From Mixophyes australis (lineage: Eukaryota; Chordata; Amphibia; Anura; Limnodynastidae), in NCBI GenBank assembly GCA_036250195.1, contig JAVHZZ010000009.1, positions 101,764,771 to 101,828,770 on the forward strand: DNA of 64,000 bases, written 5' to 3'. Below, one piece after another: positions 11,166-22,732 of this stretch; the stretch's first letter is position 1, and each line of letters opens with the position of its first letter. Made by a program: the position numbers and the translations under genes. Under the pieces are notes generated by a model. That model did no database searches. It worked only from the letters and a program-made list of their open reading frames with translations, and was not told the origin of the DNA.

Positions 11166-12016
11166 AGTGTACGTTTATGTAAGGTTGGAGGGCATTATAT
11201 GGCCTACAAATAGAAATATATTTTTTTTTTCATTATTTATGTATTTATCTTTGCCAGGGAGTGTCACAGGATTTCTTGTTAGTAATGTGGAAGCCCAAGC
11301 AGATGTGTACACTGATCGGGTGGTCAGGAATCTGCTGTAAGATAAATGGCTGCTATATTGAAGGAACATGTAGCTAAATCCAATTAGCTCTAAACCTCCC
11401 TGTGTGGAAAGTTGGGTAAAGTTTATCCTAAAGGAACCAATCAGAATGATGAGAAAACATCACGTGTTTGCATATCTCACCAGTCAATGAAGTGCAGTGC
11501 TTTTTATTTTCCAACGGCAGCAGCAGCAGCAACAGCATCATAGTAAAATTTAAAGCCTGAGATGATTTAAAAGGTACAAAATGACAGCAACGCAAAACCC
11601 CCTTAGAACTCACCATGTACCTCGATTTTCACAAGTACACCTAGATTTCCACTGAGGTGTTTGTATTCAGCAAGATCACCATATTTGTGGAGGAGCAGAG
11701 GTTTACACAGGTTATATAATAAAGTCATTCCTCATGAAGTATGGAACTGTGCAGAAACGAAATTTGAGCAATATCAGTGTTATGACATAAAGGGACATTA
11801 AGGGCACATTTTCAGGGACATTCCTGTGTTACAGAGAGCCACAAGGCCATTTCCACTCCACAAAAGCACCAAGTCAGAGCTGACAGGTCTCATCCTATAC
11901 TTTTATTGGTTCCCATTTTGTCCTTCCATGTTGGCAGAGAAGTGTATTTCCAGTACACTGCGAGCAGGGGCAGATTGTGAAAGAAGACTGTCAGAACAGA
12001 AAAAAAGATAAGGTAA
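11166..12016. other. Unassigned sequence
   Basis: No gene or repeat recognised apart from a short CAG/CAA-rich run near 11515-11535. Confidence 0.4.
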
Positions 12017-12795
12017 TGTTATGTGCGTATTGTCGCTAACCAATAACGATTGTCGAACCTCGAGTTGTGTTTCCAAAGCACAAAGATTTATTATCAAATA
12101 AGTAGAATAATATGCTCAAGCGAAGTAATAGTAAATACAGCCGTTACTTATCGCAGGCGCTCTGGATCCAGTGCAGTCATTCAATCCTGAAGTCTGGGGA
12201 CAAGATGTCTGCACTCTGGATCACAAGCTGCTGCTTTTATACACAATCACATACAGTAATACAATGAAGATGGAATAGCTTGCATCTATTGGTCCAGGTC
12301 TCAGGAATGTCCAAGGGGTCGTCATCATTGGCCAGTTCATACAAAGGAATCCAAAGGAGGGGGTCATCTCAGCAGGGGGTATGCTCTGCTCTTCCCGCCA
12401 AGATTCCTTAGCCTTAAGTAGTTCATAATTCCCTATCATTCATAACTTGCGTATGCACTCTACGATTCCCTCGCAGAGTGAACCAAACAGTAGGATATGT
12501 AACAAGGTTCATTATGATACCACTCATGATGTTATTCCTTTAACCCGTTCCGTGTATTTCACTAATATGCATGTAACTCTGATATAACATATAAATACTA
12601 CTATATTTCGACATAACTGACTATGTGTTGCAACTACCATTAATGTATACTATTTTATAAGTATGCGTGTTTGTGCGAATGTATGGTAAAAGACCAATTA
12701 CTGTTGCTGCCACGTGTAGTGGATGCGTACGCCCTTTCACACCGTAGCGTGCCCTAGTACGTCGATGCGTACCGTACGCCTCTTTTCAGACAAAG
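12017..12795 (-). mobile_element. Solo LTR, about 780 bp
   Basis: Read on the minus strand this has LTR anatomy: a TG start near 12795, a TATAAAAGC box (complement of 12233-12241), an AATAAA polyadenylation signal (complement of 12086-12091) about 150 bp further, and an end in ACGCACATAACA at 12017. No internal retroviral or gypsy sequence adjoins it and no clear target duplication is visible, so the boundaries are approximate and the class (endogenous retrovirus or other LTR element) is open. Confidence 0.65.
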
Positions 12796-12799
12796 ACAA

Positions 12800-13722
12800 C
12801 CAAGTTTGCTAGACTTTAATTGAAATGACTTTATCCAATTTACTGACTTCGACAGTTAGTATCTATTATGGAGTCTACACTGACTTGCATGCTGGCACTT
12901 TTAGTGTGCACTATAAATGGTGCCTCCATATATTATTAAATCCACTTACATAAATATATTAGTGCTGCCTTGACAAGGGATAACTCTTTCAGGTATACCC
13001 TCCTCCTGCCTGGCTCCCCTGCATTGAGGGGTTGTCCTGGAGACTGCCTTGTATATGTGGAAATGCTTTGGAGATTGTACATTGTGCTCAGCATTCACTT
13101 TGAACACTGTGTACGGACTACCAGGACAGGAAGCAGTCACTGCCAGCCAGGAGGGCAAGGGATGGAAGTGTGCTCTGCAGTTTATTCTGCTCATTTAGCC
13201 AATCTTTGGATAACAAGACCAAACTTTGTTTAGTATTTTAGGGCTCTGATTGATAATTAGACATGTTACTTGGCACTAGGAACAAAGGGGTCTGTTTATC
13301 ATTTCTTGCAAAATTTGTTAATTAAGTATAATTTCTTATTGCACTTAGCTTATCGATCAGTAATTAAATTAAATGAAATATTTATCAAATTAAAAAACCA
13401 TATACAAGGGAGAGGGTGCATAAGGGGTAAATAACAAAAAAAAAGGGAAAAATATGGTAATAAATGAATATAAACACAAAATATTCAGACCAATAGATGA
13501 CAATAAATGAGTGGCATGTGTAAAATTATAGATCTCAAATGCAAAAAATAAGAGTACAAATAAGGCCTCCAGCATACACTACAAAAAGCACATATTACAC
13601 AATGTTACTAAGAATAGGATATAAAAGTATAAGGAAGAGTATAAGATTATAAAATTAGTTCTAGTAATTGGTTCCAAACTAGATTGATATCAGTAAGCAA
13701 TTGCTTTCTAATGTAGTCCATC
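12800..13722. other. Unassigned sequence
   Basis: No recognised feature. Overlapping open frames on opposite strands near 12946-13233 lack motifs. Confidence 0.4.
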
Positions 13723-15238
13723 CAGGGGCTGGATGGGCCGGGGGTCAGGGGGGAACCGGTCCCATGATGGTCTACCTTGGGCTGGGTCACTGTGCTATAT
13801 GCATTTTTTTTCCCTTTAAAATGTTCCAAATAGGCTACTGAGTCGAGTCTTGACCCCCGGGCTAAAATTTGCCAACCCTTCCCTGAGTCCATCACAAACA
13901 TATTGCTAGCATGCCACGATGTTCCTGGTAGTTTATCAATCCAGCATGTGATCTCCAATACCTGAGAACGACAGATCTGCTCCCCACATCATTGGACCAG
14001 TGACACGTGAAACAGAAAAAATGGACCAACATAGTGAAGTACTGCTAGACAGCCTGGGGGGCGCACAGACGGCCGCATCATATGACTCGGGATGCGGATG
14101 CGTCATTGATGACACGGCCGCATCGCCTGTATTGTGATGCGGCCGCCTGTGCGCTGACGCGGCCGCATCCCATGTCATGAGATGCGGCCACCGGCAGGGC
14201 TGGACTGGGACTAAAAATCAGCCCTGGCATTTAAAGTACACAGGCCCACCTCAGGTCCAGAAGGAAAAAAATCGTGAGCCGTCGCGCAGCGGCGGCGCCA
14301 AATAGGGCGTGGCCAACATGGGGCATTGATACATACATTATAATAAAACATTACATTTATCATGCCCTCCCAGCCACATCACGCCATCCCCCCAGGCACA
14401 TTATGACACCCCCAGCCCACTGTACTTATCTATGCTGCTGACATCCATAAGGGTGTGAACGTCCTGTAGAGTGAACAGGGAAGCTCTTAGTCTCACAAGA
14501 TTACCAAATCTTGTGAGACTTAGAGCTCCTCGGCTTGCTCTGCAGGCTGTGTCCTGTCCAGGGACTGGGAGCAACTATCAGATTCCTCCTGCTAACCAGA
14601 GCTGGATTAACGCTCGGGGGGCCTGGGTTATTTAAGACAGGGGGCCCCTATTATGTAACATGGTTATCATATTAGACACAATGTTAGACAAATACACAGG
14701 CAATACTGTGTGCAATACTGTTAGGTGCCCGAAGCTTTGCCTTCACAAGCAGTACAGTGTGAAGTGGGACTTACCTCCCAACTGTCCTTGTAGTCTGATC
14801 AGAACTCACTAAACGAGACAGTCATCAAAATTCGGGACTTCCCCACCTGTGTTCTTGTCACTTACACCACCTGTGGCTGCTGGTGTCTTTAGTTGCTGCT
14901 TGTCTGGATCCTCGAATGCTGGAGGCCCTATTTGGGAAAAAAAAATGGGTACATGTAATTTAGAAACCTCCAACCAGCCCTGGTGTTTAATCAATGCAAC
15001 CCATGTTTTATAATTAGGCCTCCTCCAGCCTCAACATTAAAATTGTAGTATTCACGTTTAATAAATAAACCTATATACCTCCCTCCAAACAACCCCAGCA
15101 ATAAATTAAATCGCATTTACGTTTAAGAAATATACCTATTTCCCCCAACCATCAATGCCATTAAATAATTCCTATTCACATTTAATAAATAAATAGACGT
15201 TATTTTTTCCCCAAACGGCCCCACTTTCAATTAATAGC

Positions 15239-15352
15239 CCCCAAATCATATTATGCCATACAGTAGTGCCCCAAATCATATTATGCCATACAGTAGTGCC
15301 CCAAATCATATTATGCCATACAGTAGTGCCCCAAATCATATTATGCCACAAA
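15239..15352 (+). repeat. 30-bp minisatellite, about 4 units
   Basis: Four near-identical copies of a unit containing CAAATCATATTATGCCATAC. It creates a short periodic minus-strand open frame (15172-15360) that is not a gene. Confidence 0.95.
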
Positions 15353-15458
15353 GTAAACATATTAACAACACTAAATTACATTTGCATAAAATGTGAGGTT
15401 ATATAAATATCCAGTAGGAATATACAGCCCCTCCCCCGTGTGGCATCCTCACTTTTCT

Positions 15459-15940
15459 CCCCCCCCCCCCCCCCCCCCTGCTTTCTGTGTGCCATTCTCT
15501 TCCCCCTTTTCCTGCTTTCTGTGTGCCATTCTCTTCCCCCTACTACTGCTTTCTGTGTGCCATTCTCTTCCCCCCTTTCCTGCTTTCTGTGTGCCATTCT
15601 CTTCCCCCTTTTCCTGCTTTCTGTGTGCCATTATCTTCCCCCTTTTCCTGCTTTCTGTGTGCCATTCTCTTCCCCCTTTTCCTGCTTTCTGTGTGCCATT
15701 CTCTTCCCCCCTTTCCTGCTTTCTGTGTGCCATTCTCTTCCCCCTTTTCCTGCTTTCTGTGTGCCATTATCTTCCCCCTTTTCCTGCTTTCTGTGTGCCA
15801 TTCTCTTCCCCCTTTTCCTGCTTTCTGTGTGCCATTCTCTTCCCCCTTTTCCTGCTTTGTGTGCCATTCTTTTCCCTCTTTTCCAGCTTTCTGTCTGCCA
15901 TTCTCTTCCCCCTTTTCCTGCTTTCTGTGTGGCATCCGTC
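15459..15940 (+). repeat. C20 run and ~34-bp pyrimidine minisatellite
   Basis: A run of 20 C (15459-15478) leads into about 14 copies of a unit built on CTTTCTGTGTGCCATTCTC followed by a C/T tract. Units vary by single bases and small length changes. The strand bias and near-absence of stops produce open frames of up to 302 codons in several forward and reverse frames, all artefacts of the repeat. Confidence 0.95.
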
Positions 15941-16340
15941 ACCCGCTATCTCCCCCCCGTTTTACTGTACTTACCTTTTCATCTTCTTTTCTCCTCCTGT
16001 TTCTGTCTTCTTTCTTCTTTCTTCTTCTGTTCCACGCTCCTCAGACCCGGCCGACTAGACAGTGCAGCGCGCAGCGCTGCCCATGTGATCTGGTGGCTGG
16101 TTCCTGGGGAGGAGCCAGCCACCAGGCTGTCAATGCACGCTGTGTCAGTGCATGGTGTACGCTGTCAGTACACCGTGCACCGACTGCCAGGGACCGGACC
16201 GGCCCATCTGCCCATCAGCCCTTCTGGCATTTGCCAGAAGTGCCAGATGGCCAGTCCGGCCCTGGCCACCGGTGAAAATGTGTATATTGCATCGGGAGGG
16301 CGGCCACTGCCCCCCTGCCTCCCGGGCCAGCCCACCTCTG

Positions 16341-17398
16341 GTTGTTAGGATACTTGTACTGCTGCGTGATGCAAAACATCCCTAAATCATCCCCTCTGCA
16401 ACACTACCATTTATATAAGTTTCTTGGGGTGATATGTTGTGATTGGCTTTCAACAAACATAACACTGTGAATTAAGAACGATCAACTCCACTTTGGTTTC
16501 AACTGTTCAGAGAACATTGTCCCAGAACTTTAGTGTTTCCTTCATATGCAACTTTGCAAACCTACCAGACTGCAATGTTTTATTTACAGATAAGGAGCTT
16601 ATCTGGCTATTTTTCCAAGAAAAAATACTTGTTCTGTCTCAGACATTAAAATGTACTGTGTTGACAGAGGCCTGTAATATATATGAAATCAGAGATATGC
16701 TTACAGAATATTCAAGAATGTTGTTTTTCAGGAACCTCATTTTAGCAATCTATGAGGAATATTTAGGTGGCTAATCAGTTGCTGAAACTAATAGTAGCAC
16801 ATGAATGCATCATTTATTCTTCACCTTCTCAGGGTCACAGAACTGGAGGCAGACAGTGTTCTTTTTGCAAAAAATTATTTAATAAAAAACTTTTTTTATA
16901 AGTTTCAAAAAAAACTTTTTAAAATGTTTCTATGGAGCTCCCAAAGTTGTAGTTATGCCCATGTATGTAACTCTATCAATACTGGGCAACTGTTATACCA
17001 AACCTGTGTGCAGAAACAAATTGTGGTTTAAGTAATGCCCACTGAGGAGTGGACGCTTAGCGTATATAGCTGCACAACCCCTCACTCCGAAAGTCAAACC
17101 TTCTGTCCATCTCAGGTTGCATGTCTTCTTTCTTCTCATTTACCACATATTTCATAGTACCTGTAATTCCCCCCTCTAAAATTATCTATGTAGAGAACAC
17201 TACACACTAATCTCCCCAAGTTCATTGGTCAGATGTACTGATATACAGTCCACTCTGGCCTTAGCTGAAGAGAGAGGTAATGCTGCAGACTGAGAAAGGC
17301 AAGACTACAAGCAAAACAAGACCCCAACACTTTAAAAAGGGACCTTTTCGATGGTAAACTGGAACAATGATTGGTTTGGTGGGGAGGGGAAGAAGTGA
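16341..17398. other. Unassigned sequence
   Basis: No recognised repeat. A 93-codon plus frame (16493-16774) has no motif I can assign; weak composition evidence only. Confidence 0.4.
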
Positions 17399-17406
17399 GT
17401 ATTAAG

Positions 17407-17734
17407 CATACATTCCAACTCTCCCAGAATGTCCGGGAGATTCACGAATTTCGGGTAGGTCTCCCGGTATACTGGGAGAGCTGGCAATTCTCTACTGGCA
17501 TGGAGGGGTGTAGGGGCGGAAGGGGGGCGGCCCGTAGCGAGTCGCATCATTTTTGCCCCGCCCCCAGAGACGTAATGCCTGCTTTGGGTCTGTAAAAAGA
17601 CCCCAAACAGGCATATATCACAAGGGGGCGGGGACAACATAATGTGAATCATGGAGCCCCGCCCCTACCGCCCTCCATTAACACCCGTCTTCAGTGATCT
17701 CCCGGAGGGAGCCTGTCAAAAGTAGGTAAGTATG
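17407..17734. mobile_element. hAT MITE (328 bp), same family as 8614-8917
   Basis: Ends CATACATTCCAACTC and GTAGGTAAGTATG, flanked by GTATTAAG (17399-17406) and GTAGTAAG (17735-17742), an 8-bp duplication with one change. The CCGGGAGA palindromes and the GGGGCGGGG blocks match the 8614 copy. Confidence 0.87.
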
Positions 17735-17742
17735 GTAGTAAG

Positions 17743-18045
17743 TTGCAGAAGTGTAAACACACAGGGTGTACTTAATAAAAGCAATAAGGACTTAGAAATT
17801 ACAACTATATAATAAGTAATAGATTCACATTTTATTATTAGCTAATTTATCCAGTGCTAAAGCTAATAGCTACTCAAAAACACTGTTTTCATTATTATAT
17901 ATCAGATTCAGTTTAAACTAAGTGTCTATAAAATGGTTACTGATCATTAGTTTTATATACACTTCTCTATCAGTCTCATTCAACATTTACTTTTCATCTA
18001 CAGTCTCTATTTACTAACTGACAACAATCTAGTAACTTACTGACT
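17743..18045. other. AT-rich sequence
   Basis: Nothing recognised. Confidence 0.4.
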
Positions 18046-18333
18046 AACGCAGCACTGTACAGATAATTTGTAGTCACTCACATCAGTCCCTGCCCCCATT
18101 GGAGCTTACAGTCTAAATTCCCTACCACACACACACATATTAACTAGGGACCATTGTATTTAAGCCAATGAACCTAATAGGACTATGGGAGGAAACCCAA
18201 GCACCCAGAGGAAACCCAGCTCAAACAATGGGAGACCATACAAACGCCACACAGATAAGTTCCTGGTCAGAATCGAACTTATGACTCCAGCACTGTGAGG
18301 CAACAATGCTAACCACTGTGCCACTGTGCTGCA
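18046..18333 (-). mobile_element. tRNA-derived SINE, nearly full length
   Basis: Read on the minus strand from 18333: a tRNA-like head with polymerase III box A (TGGCACAGTGG, complement of 18313-18323) and a box B-like GTTCGATTCT (complement of 18269-18278), then a body with CAAACAATGGG-like and GGAGCTTACAG-type phrases, and the start of the tail CTGTACAGTGCTGCG near 18048. The final GGCGCTATATAAATAAATGATG tail seen in other copies is missing here. It is a retroposon head, not a tRNA gene: there is no cloverleaf acceptor stem or anticodon arm I can defend. Other fragments lie at 20632, 35033, 36487 and 60841. Confidence 0.88.
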
Positions 18334-19169
18334 GCTTTAAATTAACAGAAAAGATCTGTAATACTAAAAGGCTGTTTGTTTCCAGAATGAGAGTTTTTTG
18401 GTCATAAATGTAGAAAACATCATTGTAACATTGCAATTTGGTGTGAATTCCTCCACTTTGATTTTTTTGTTGCTTTTTTTCATTAAAATGCTTTTAGTTT
18501 TCCTATGAATGCTGTCTTTGAAAATAGCCTGAATAAAATAATGAGTTTCACATTATTACTGGGGCATAAAGTAATAAAGTAATTCTTTATTCAAGTTACT
18601 ATCGACCATTTTTAGCCACCGTGACAATGTGGAATCTGTTCAGACCTGCATTGGTGTCTTAAATTATCCTTATACTGGTTGGTAAAAGAAAATGTCCTAA
18701 CAATGAATGGCACGAATGGCAACTTGATCTGTACTTTCTACAATATATGATATTATATTACAAGACGAACAACATTGAGAGTTCATTATTTTATCAAATT
18801 ATTTTTCTAACTTCAAGCGGAAGTAACCACATGAAAAGTTAGTACCAGGTGTGCAGGAGGAGTGAAGATGGAGATATGCCGTGTGACAGAGGTAGAAATG
18901 CTTAGACAAGGGTGTGAGGCAACGTGTTACTCCACATTCCATCTTACTTCTGTCACTGACTAGAAAGGTGTGGAAGTTCTACAATCTTATATCTAGTAAG
19001 AAAATTGTATCATTTCTTTTTGTCTAAACTATCACAAAAAACAGATTGTTTAATAGAGCTGAAATGCAATGGACTGCCCTACAAATACGTTTTAGTGTAT
19101 AAGGATGTTAGAATGTTAAAAAAAAATTATGAAATTACATAAGCATATTAAATAATGTAATCATATTTG
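18334..19169. other. AT-rich sequence
   Basis: No recognised gene or repeat. Confidence 0.4.
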
Positions 19170-19328
19170 GGGCTAGGTTTGAAAAAGTGGGGATGTTGCC
19201 TATAGCAACCAATCAGATTCTAGCTTTCATTTATTTAGTACTTTCTACAAAATGACAGCTAGAATCTGATCGGTTGCTATAGGCAACATCCCCACTTTTT
19301 CAAACCCGCAGCTTAGTAAATCTAGCCC
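19170..19328. mobile_element. Palindromic MITE (TTTGAAAAAGTGG family), left end shortened
   Basis: A near-perfect foldback with arms GATGTTGCCTATAGCAACC and their complement. The right end keeps the whole terminal sequence (AAACCCGCAGCTTAGTAAAT...). The left end lacks about 16 bp (GATTTACTAAGCTGCG-like) found in the 38871 copy, so one terminus has a deletion. Four copies of this family occur in the window. Confidence 0.88.
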
Positions 19329-19455
19329 TTGGTGTTCATATGCTAGACATGTCCGATGTTCAACTCAGAAAATGATTGTTTGCAATAAAGTTTTATGGTT
19401 TCAAACATTGCTGGTGAGTTACCATGGTAACATCTGATAATCAGCAACACTCAAA

Positions 19456-19640
19456 GGGGCGTATTCAATTAGGTCTGGTGATCGCGATTACGCGCGGCTG
19501 CCCGTGTAAAGTGATGATACGGTACCGCAACATTGCGGATTTCCCTTCACAACCCTATGGGGTGCGCACGGAAATCCGCGATGTTGCAGTAACGTGTTGT
19601 CTGCGTACCCGCGCTCGTTAGACCTAATTGAATATGCCCC
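19456..19640. mobile_element. Palindromic MITE (185 bp), GGGGCGTATTCAATTAGG ends
   Basis: Inverted ends GGGGCGTATTCAATTAGG / CCTAATTGAATATGCCCC, with inner arms around CAACATTGCGGATTTCC. Flanked by AAA on each side, possibly a 3-bp duplication. CpG-rich interior. Confidence 0.8.
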
Positions 19641-19757
19641 AAAGCCTTGTACATTACACTTACCATCATCATCTCCATCTATATATATATAGCTCCACCA
19701 ATTCATAGGTCATAATTATACACTGACCTGGTGAAAATATTGTCATAGTACACATAG

Positions 19758-19930
19758 GGGGAAATTCAATTGCTGGCGCTGTGCCGTGTTGACATCACCA
19801 ACCAATACGGTAGGAAACTCCGTTCATTTTCCTGCGCACCTCTGTGGGTGCAAGGAAAAATGAGCTGAGATTCCTGCCGTAACATCATACAACATGCAGC
19901 CTGAGCGTATTTCCATCCATATTCAAATTC
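19758..19930. mobile_element. MITE end fragment (AAATTCAATTG type)
   Basis: Begins GGGGAAATTCAATTGCTGGCG and keeps some internal pairing (GGAAACTC...). The opposite end is not found; a similar right end is at 59525-59580 (GCCAATTGAATCTCCCC). Confidence 0.45.
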
Positions 19931-20182
19931 AATCATATTTCAAGGTATGACTGAAGACACTGCAGTATGCGCACATACAACAGTAAAATCACAAGTCATA
20001 TCATAATGCATAAAACTTTTATTTTATGAAACTTTAAAATAACAACTGTTAACACTGCAATCATTTACATGAATCTTTATTTTCAAATATATATTTGTTT
20101 AATATTAATTACTTAAATAAAGAAGATTTCAATGCGTACTGTACATACAATGCGTTTTTATAGTATATCTTAGTTGCATACA

Positions 20183-20186
<4 letters not shown>

Positions 20187-20215
<29 letters not shown>

Positions 20216-21120
20216 AAAGTGTCTGTAGCGTCGTACAGGAACAAACAATAGGACAGTACAAGGAAAAACAGCGCGGTACAATTAACAATAAGCACTATAA
20301 CCCATGAAGCTCAAAGCACAGCTAAACAGAAAGGGTGAGGGATATTCAGCACAAGCTGCAAACCTGTGCCCAAGAGGGTGTGCGCGGCTGACAGGTTAAG
20401 AGCCACTGAAGGGTGCAGAGAAAGCGAGAGAGGAGTCAGAGGGCAGAAAGTCCAAGAATGAGGTGGACTAAGTAACTGGAGAGCAAAGTTAAAAGTGGTG
20501 GAAACAGGAGAAGAGAGGGACCTGCTCTAAGGAGCATACAATCTAAAGGAGGGGGCAGACATACTGAAGACACAACAGTGATACGGGGGCAGATACACAT
20601 GGAACAAGAGAGGAAGGGGGAGGGGACTGATGTGAATGAGTTCTCTGTACAGCGCTGCGGAGTCAGCGGCGCTATATAAATAAATGGTGATGGTGATGGT
20701 GATGGTGATGAAGGAATGAGAGGAAAAGGTAGTTGACAAGTTGGGTATTTAAGTGGATGACTATAGTGCTTTTAAGAATAGGTGGGTTTTTAATGTCTGT
20801 TTTAAATGGCACAGATTGGTGGATGTTCTGATGGAGCGAGGGAGATCATTCCAATGGAGGGATGCAGCGCGGGAGAAGTCTTGAATGCGTGCGTGAGAAG
20901 AGGTAAACAGAGGGGAAGAGAGGCAACGATTATTGGTTGATCGCAGTGGGCAGAATGGAGTGTGAATAGAGATAAGGTTGGAGATTTAGGGAGCAGTGGA
21001 GTTGGCGAGGGCCTTGTATGTGAGGGTGAGGAGCTTGAAAAGGATTCTGTAGGGGGAGGGGAGTCAGTGTAGGGCTTGGTAGAGGGGGGAGACAGAAGTG
21101 GAGTGTCGAGAAAAGGAAAT
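20187..21120 (+). repeat. Composite repeat with SINE-type tails
   Basis: Starts with a (TTA)n run (20187-20212) followed by a degraded reverse copy of the SINE/LINE tail. In the middle is unassigned A/G-rich sequence. At 20632-20712 it carries a plus-strand SINE 3' tail (CTCTGTACAGCGCTGCGG, GGCGCTATATAAATAAATG, then (GTGATG)n). From about 20715 to 21120 a purine-rich segment with phrases such as GGGCCTTGTATGTGAGGGTG resembles a dispersed amphibian repeat that I cannot name. The 138-codon minus frame across it (20802-21218) is low complexity and not called. Confidence 0.55.
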
Positions 21121-21761
21121 AAGTCTGCCCTTAATCCTCCCTCGATCCTCCTCTCATGTTGTAGACATTCGAAAGTGTCAGTTGCGAGCGGACATGAATT
21201 GCGTGCAATTGCATTCATTGGCGTAATGTCTGTTTATGGGCCTGCACAGAGCTATTTCACACAAGATATTCTACACTACGCAAACGGACAGACGTCCCAA
21301 AATGAATCGCAGCCATACTGTGTAGGACTGTTAAGAGTACTGCATCCTTAATACGGAAGATTTAGGCAGAGATTATATTGTACCAACAGAAAGTACCTAA
21401 CGCCATCATTGTTGTGATCATCTATGGAATCAGAAATATATATGTAAAAGTTTCCATACATTGATAATATTTGCTGTGCAGTTGTTTGGAAGATATTGTT
21501 CTTTAATATCAGTCATTTTCTGGATAATAGAGACAGGCAGTTTTGCTTTTGATAGACCACAGAAACCAACCCTGTAGCTTAGCACAAATGACAGCCCACA
21601 CACCCTGGAAAACTGTGGTCATCCGCCACTCAGTTGATTTTAATCAGATCACTCTTAATCATGTTTATTGTGTGAGGCCACACACAAACCAAAATCAGGA
21701 CAACAGGGAAAAAAATCTTCACCTATAATCATAACTTTCCAAAAGATCTTCAGTCTTGAAA

Positions 21762-21763
<2 letters not shown>
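21121..21763. other. Unassigned sequence
   Basis: No recognised feature. Confidence 0.4.

Positions 21764-21816
<53 letters not shown>
21764..21816. repeat. TA microsatellite
   Basis: Uninterrupted TA run directly followed by TCTATAATATAAATG, a possible start of the element described next. Confidence 0.95.
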
Positions 21817-21818
<2 letters not shown>

Positions 21819-22430
21819 ATAATATAAATGATTAGTGGCGTGTGTTAGTCTGTCTGTGTGTGTGTGGAAAAAAATAAAACCAAGCTGCAGCGCCACCTGC
21901 TGGGTGGAGTTATACACTGACCTACTAAATTCTTAGTGTGTGTGGGAAAAAAAATTCAGAAAGGGCTGAAATTTGGTATACTAAGATGTTTTTAATTTGT
22001 TAATTTAATTTGTTAATTGTTAAAAGTGTTTATAAAGATTTAAAAAAAATATATATATATTTCTTGAAGGAGAAGTGACAGTTGGGAGTGGTTGGTGGTT
22101 GCCGGGGGTGATAGTGGGGAGTGGTTGGTGGTTGCCGGGGGTGACAGAGTGAGAGTAGTGTGATACTCAGGACCGCTGAGAGAGATCCCTGTGTCTGGAT
22201 AGACATCTGGATAGATGTGGCGATGAAAATGAAGGATGAGGTGATGGAGAAGAATAATGAGGTGGTGACATATGGACAAAACCACGTTAAAAAAGGGCAC
22301 TTACGTCGGGAAGTAACGCTCTTCCCCTGAGGAGGTCTGGGCTATGGCCCAAATGCATGACAAGAACCTTTTTAACACCTTAAGTAGCTTGATTTGACTA
22401 GAATGCATGAGTATCATGCACGGGTTAACT

Positions 22431-22434
<4 letters not shown>
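21817..22434 (+). mobile_element. Unclassified repeat between TA arrays
   Basis: A segment bounded by TA arrays. It contains the phrase CAGCGCCACCTGCTGGGTGG, two A-rich blocks, a 33-bp tandem duplication (22079-22145, units containing GGAGTGGTTGGTGGTTGCC), and a CTGAGGA...GGCCCAAATG motif near 22329 that looks like a degenerate hammerhead-type core. It could be a Helitron-like or Penelope-like remnant. I cannot decide, and the call is mainly that it is repeat-like. Confidence 0.35.

Positions 22435-22468
<34 letters not shown>
22435..22468. repeat. TA microsatellite
   Basis: TA run between two repeat-like segments. Confidence 0.95.
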
Positions 22469-22471
<3 letters not shown>

Positions 22472-22499
22472 CAAACAGAGGGGGTGGGCACTCACACAA

Positions 22500-22732
22500 C
22501 ACATATGTGATTTCCAATATATAAATCTGCAAAAAAACAGCACTCGCGGTACTTCATTTAATAACTTAGTAAGCTGAAACGTTTGGGCTCCCAAGAAACA
22601 AAATTCCGGTCACCGTAAGTCTTGACAACAGTCCCGATGAGGACTGAAGCGTTGAAGGATTTGTTACTAGCCCAATACATTTTTCATCTTACAAGGTTAT
22701 TGCATGAAGTCTTGTGAGGGCCACTTTCTGTG
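22500..22732 (+). mobile_element. Possible Penelope-like segment with hammerhead-like core
   Basis: Contains AGTCC-CGATGA-GGACT-GAAGCGTTG near 22630-22657: a 4-5 bp stem enclosing a near-consensus core, close to the CTGATGA/GAAAC arrangement of Penelope-associated hammerheads (first core base and GAAA altered). It lies beside TA arrays as at 7143-7262. A second phrase, GCTGAAACGTTTGGG near 22574, is of the same type. Assignment is tentative and catalytic activity unlikely. Confidence 0.4.

Larger units (their letters stand above)
14195..16264. mobile_element. Non-autonomous hAT element (2.07 kb) carrying minisatellites
   Basis: Ends CAGGGCTGGACTGG and CCAGTCCGGCCCTG, flanked by a perfect 8-bp duplication GCCACCGG (14187-14194, 16265-16272). 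The paralogous empty site in the 664-970 repeat has this octamer only once, which confirms the insertion. Inside are a 30-bp minisatellite (15239-15352), a C20 run, a roughly 34-bp pyrimidine minisatellite (15479-15940) and a GC-rich right end. No transposase is recognisable. Confidence 0.92.
13723..16340 (+). repeat. NotI-rich repeat split by a hAT insertion
   Basis: The outer element comprises 13723-14194 and 16273-16340. Its ends (CAGGGGCTGGATGGGCC and GGGCCAGCCCACCTCTG) are inverted and related, and its interior carries GATGCGGCCGC units with NotI sites near 14138 and 14160. The copy at 664-970, on the other strand, runs straight across the interruption point. No outer target duplication was found. 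Confidence 0.7.

Noticed and set aside
11510..11540. CAG-repeat tract as a polyglutamine exon
   Set aside because: Only a handful of units, no flanking open frame or splice signals.
15393..16348. Frames of 221-302 codons on plus and 94-130 codons on minus
   Set aside because: By-products of the 34-bp pyrimidine minisatellite, which lacks stops on both strands.
18260..18333. tRNA gene on the minus strand
   Set aside because: Box A and box B are present, but the sequence is the head of a SINE whose body follows, and no full cloverleaf can be drawn.
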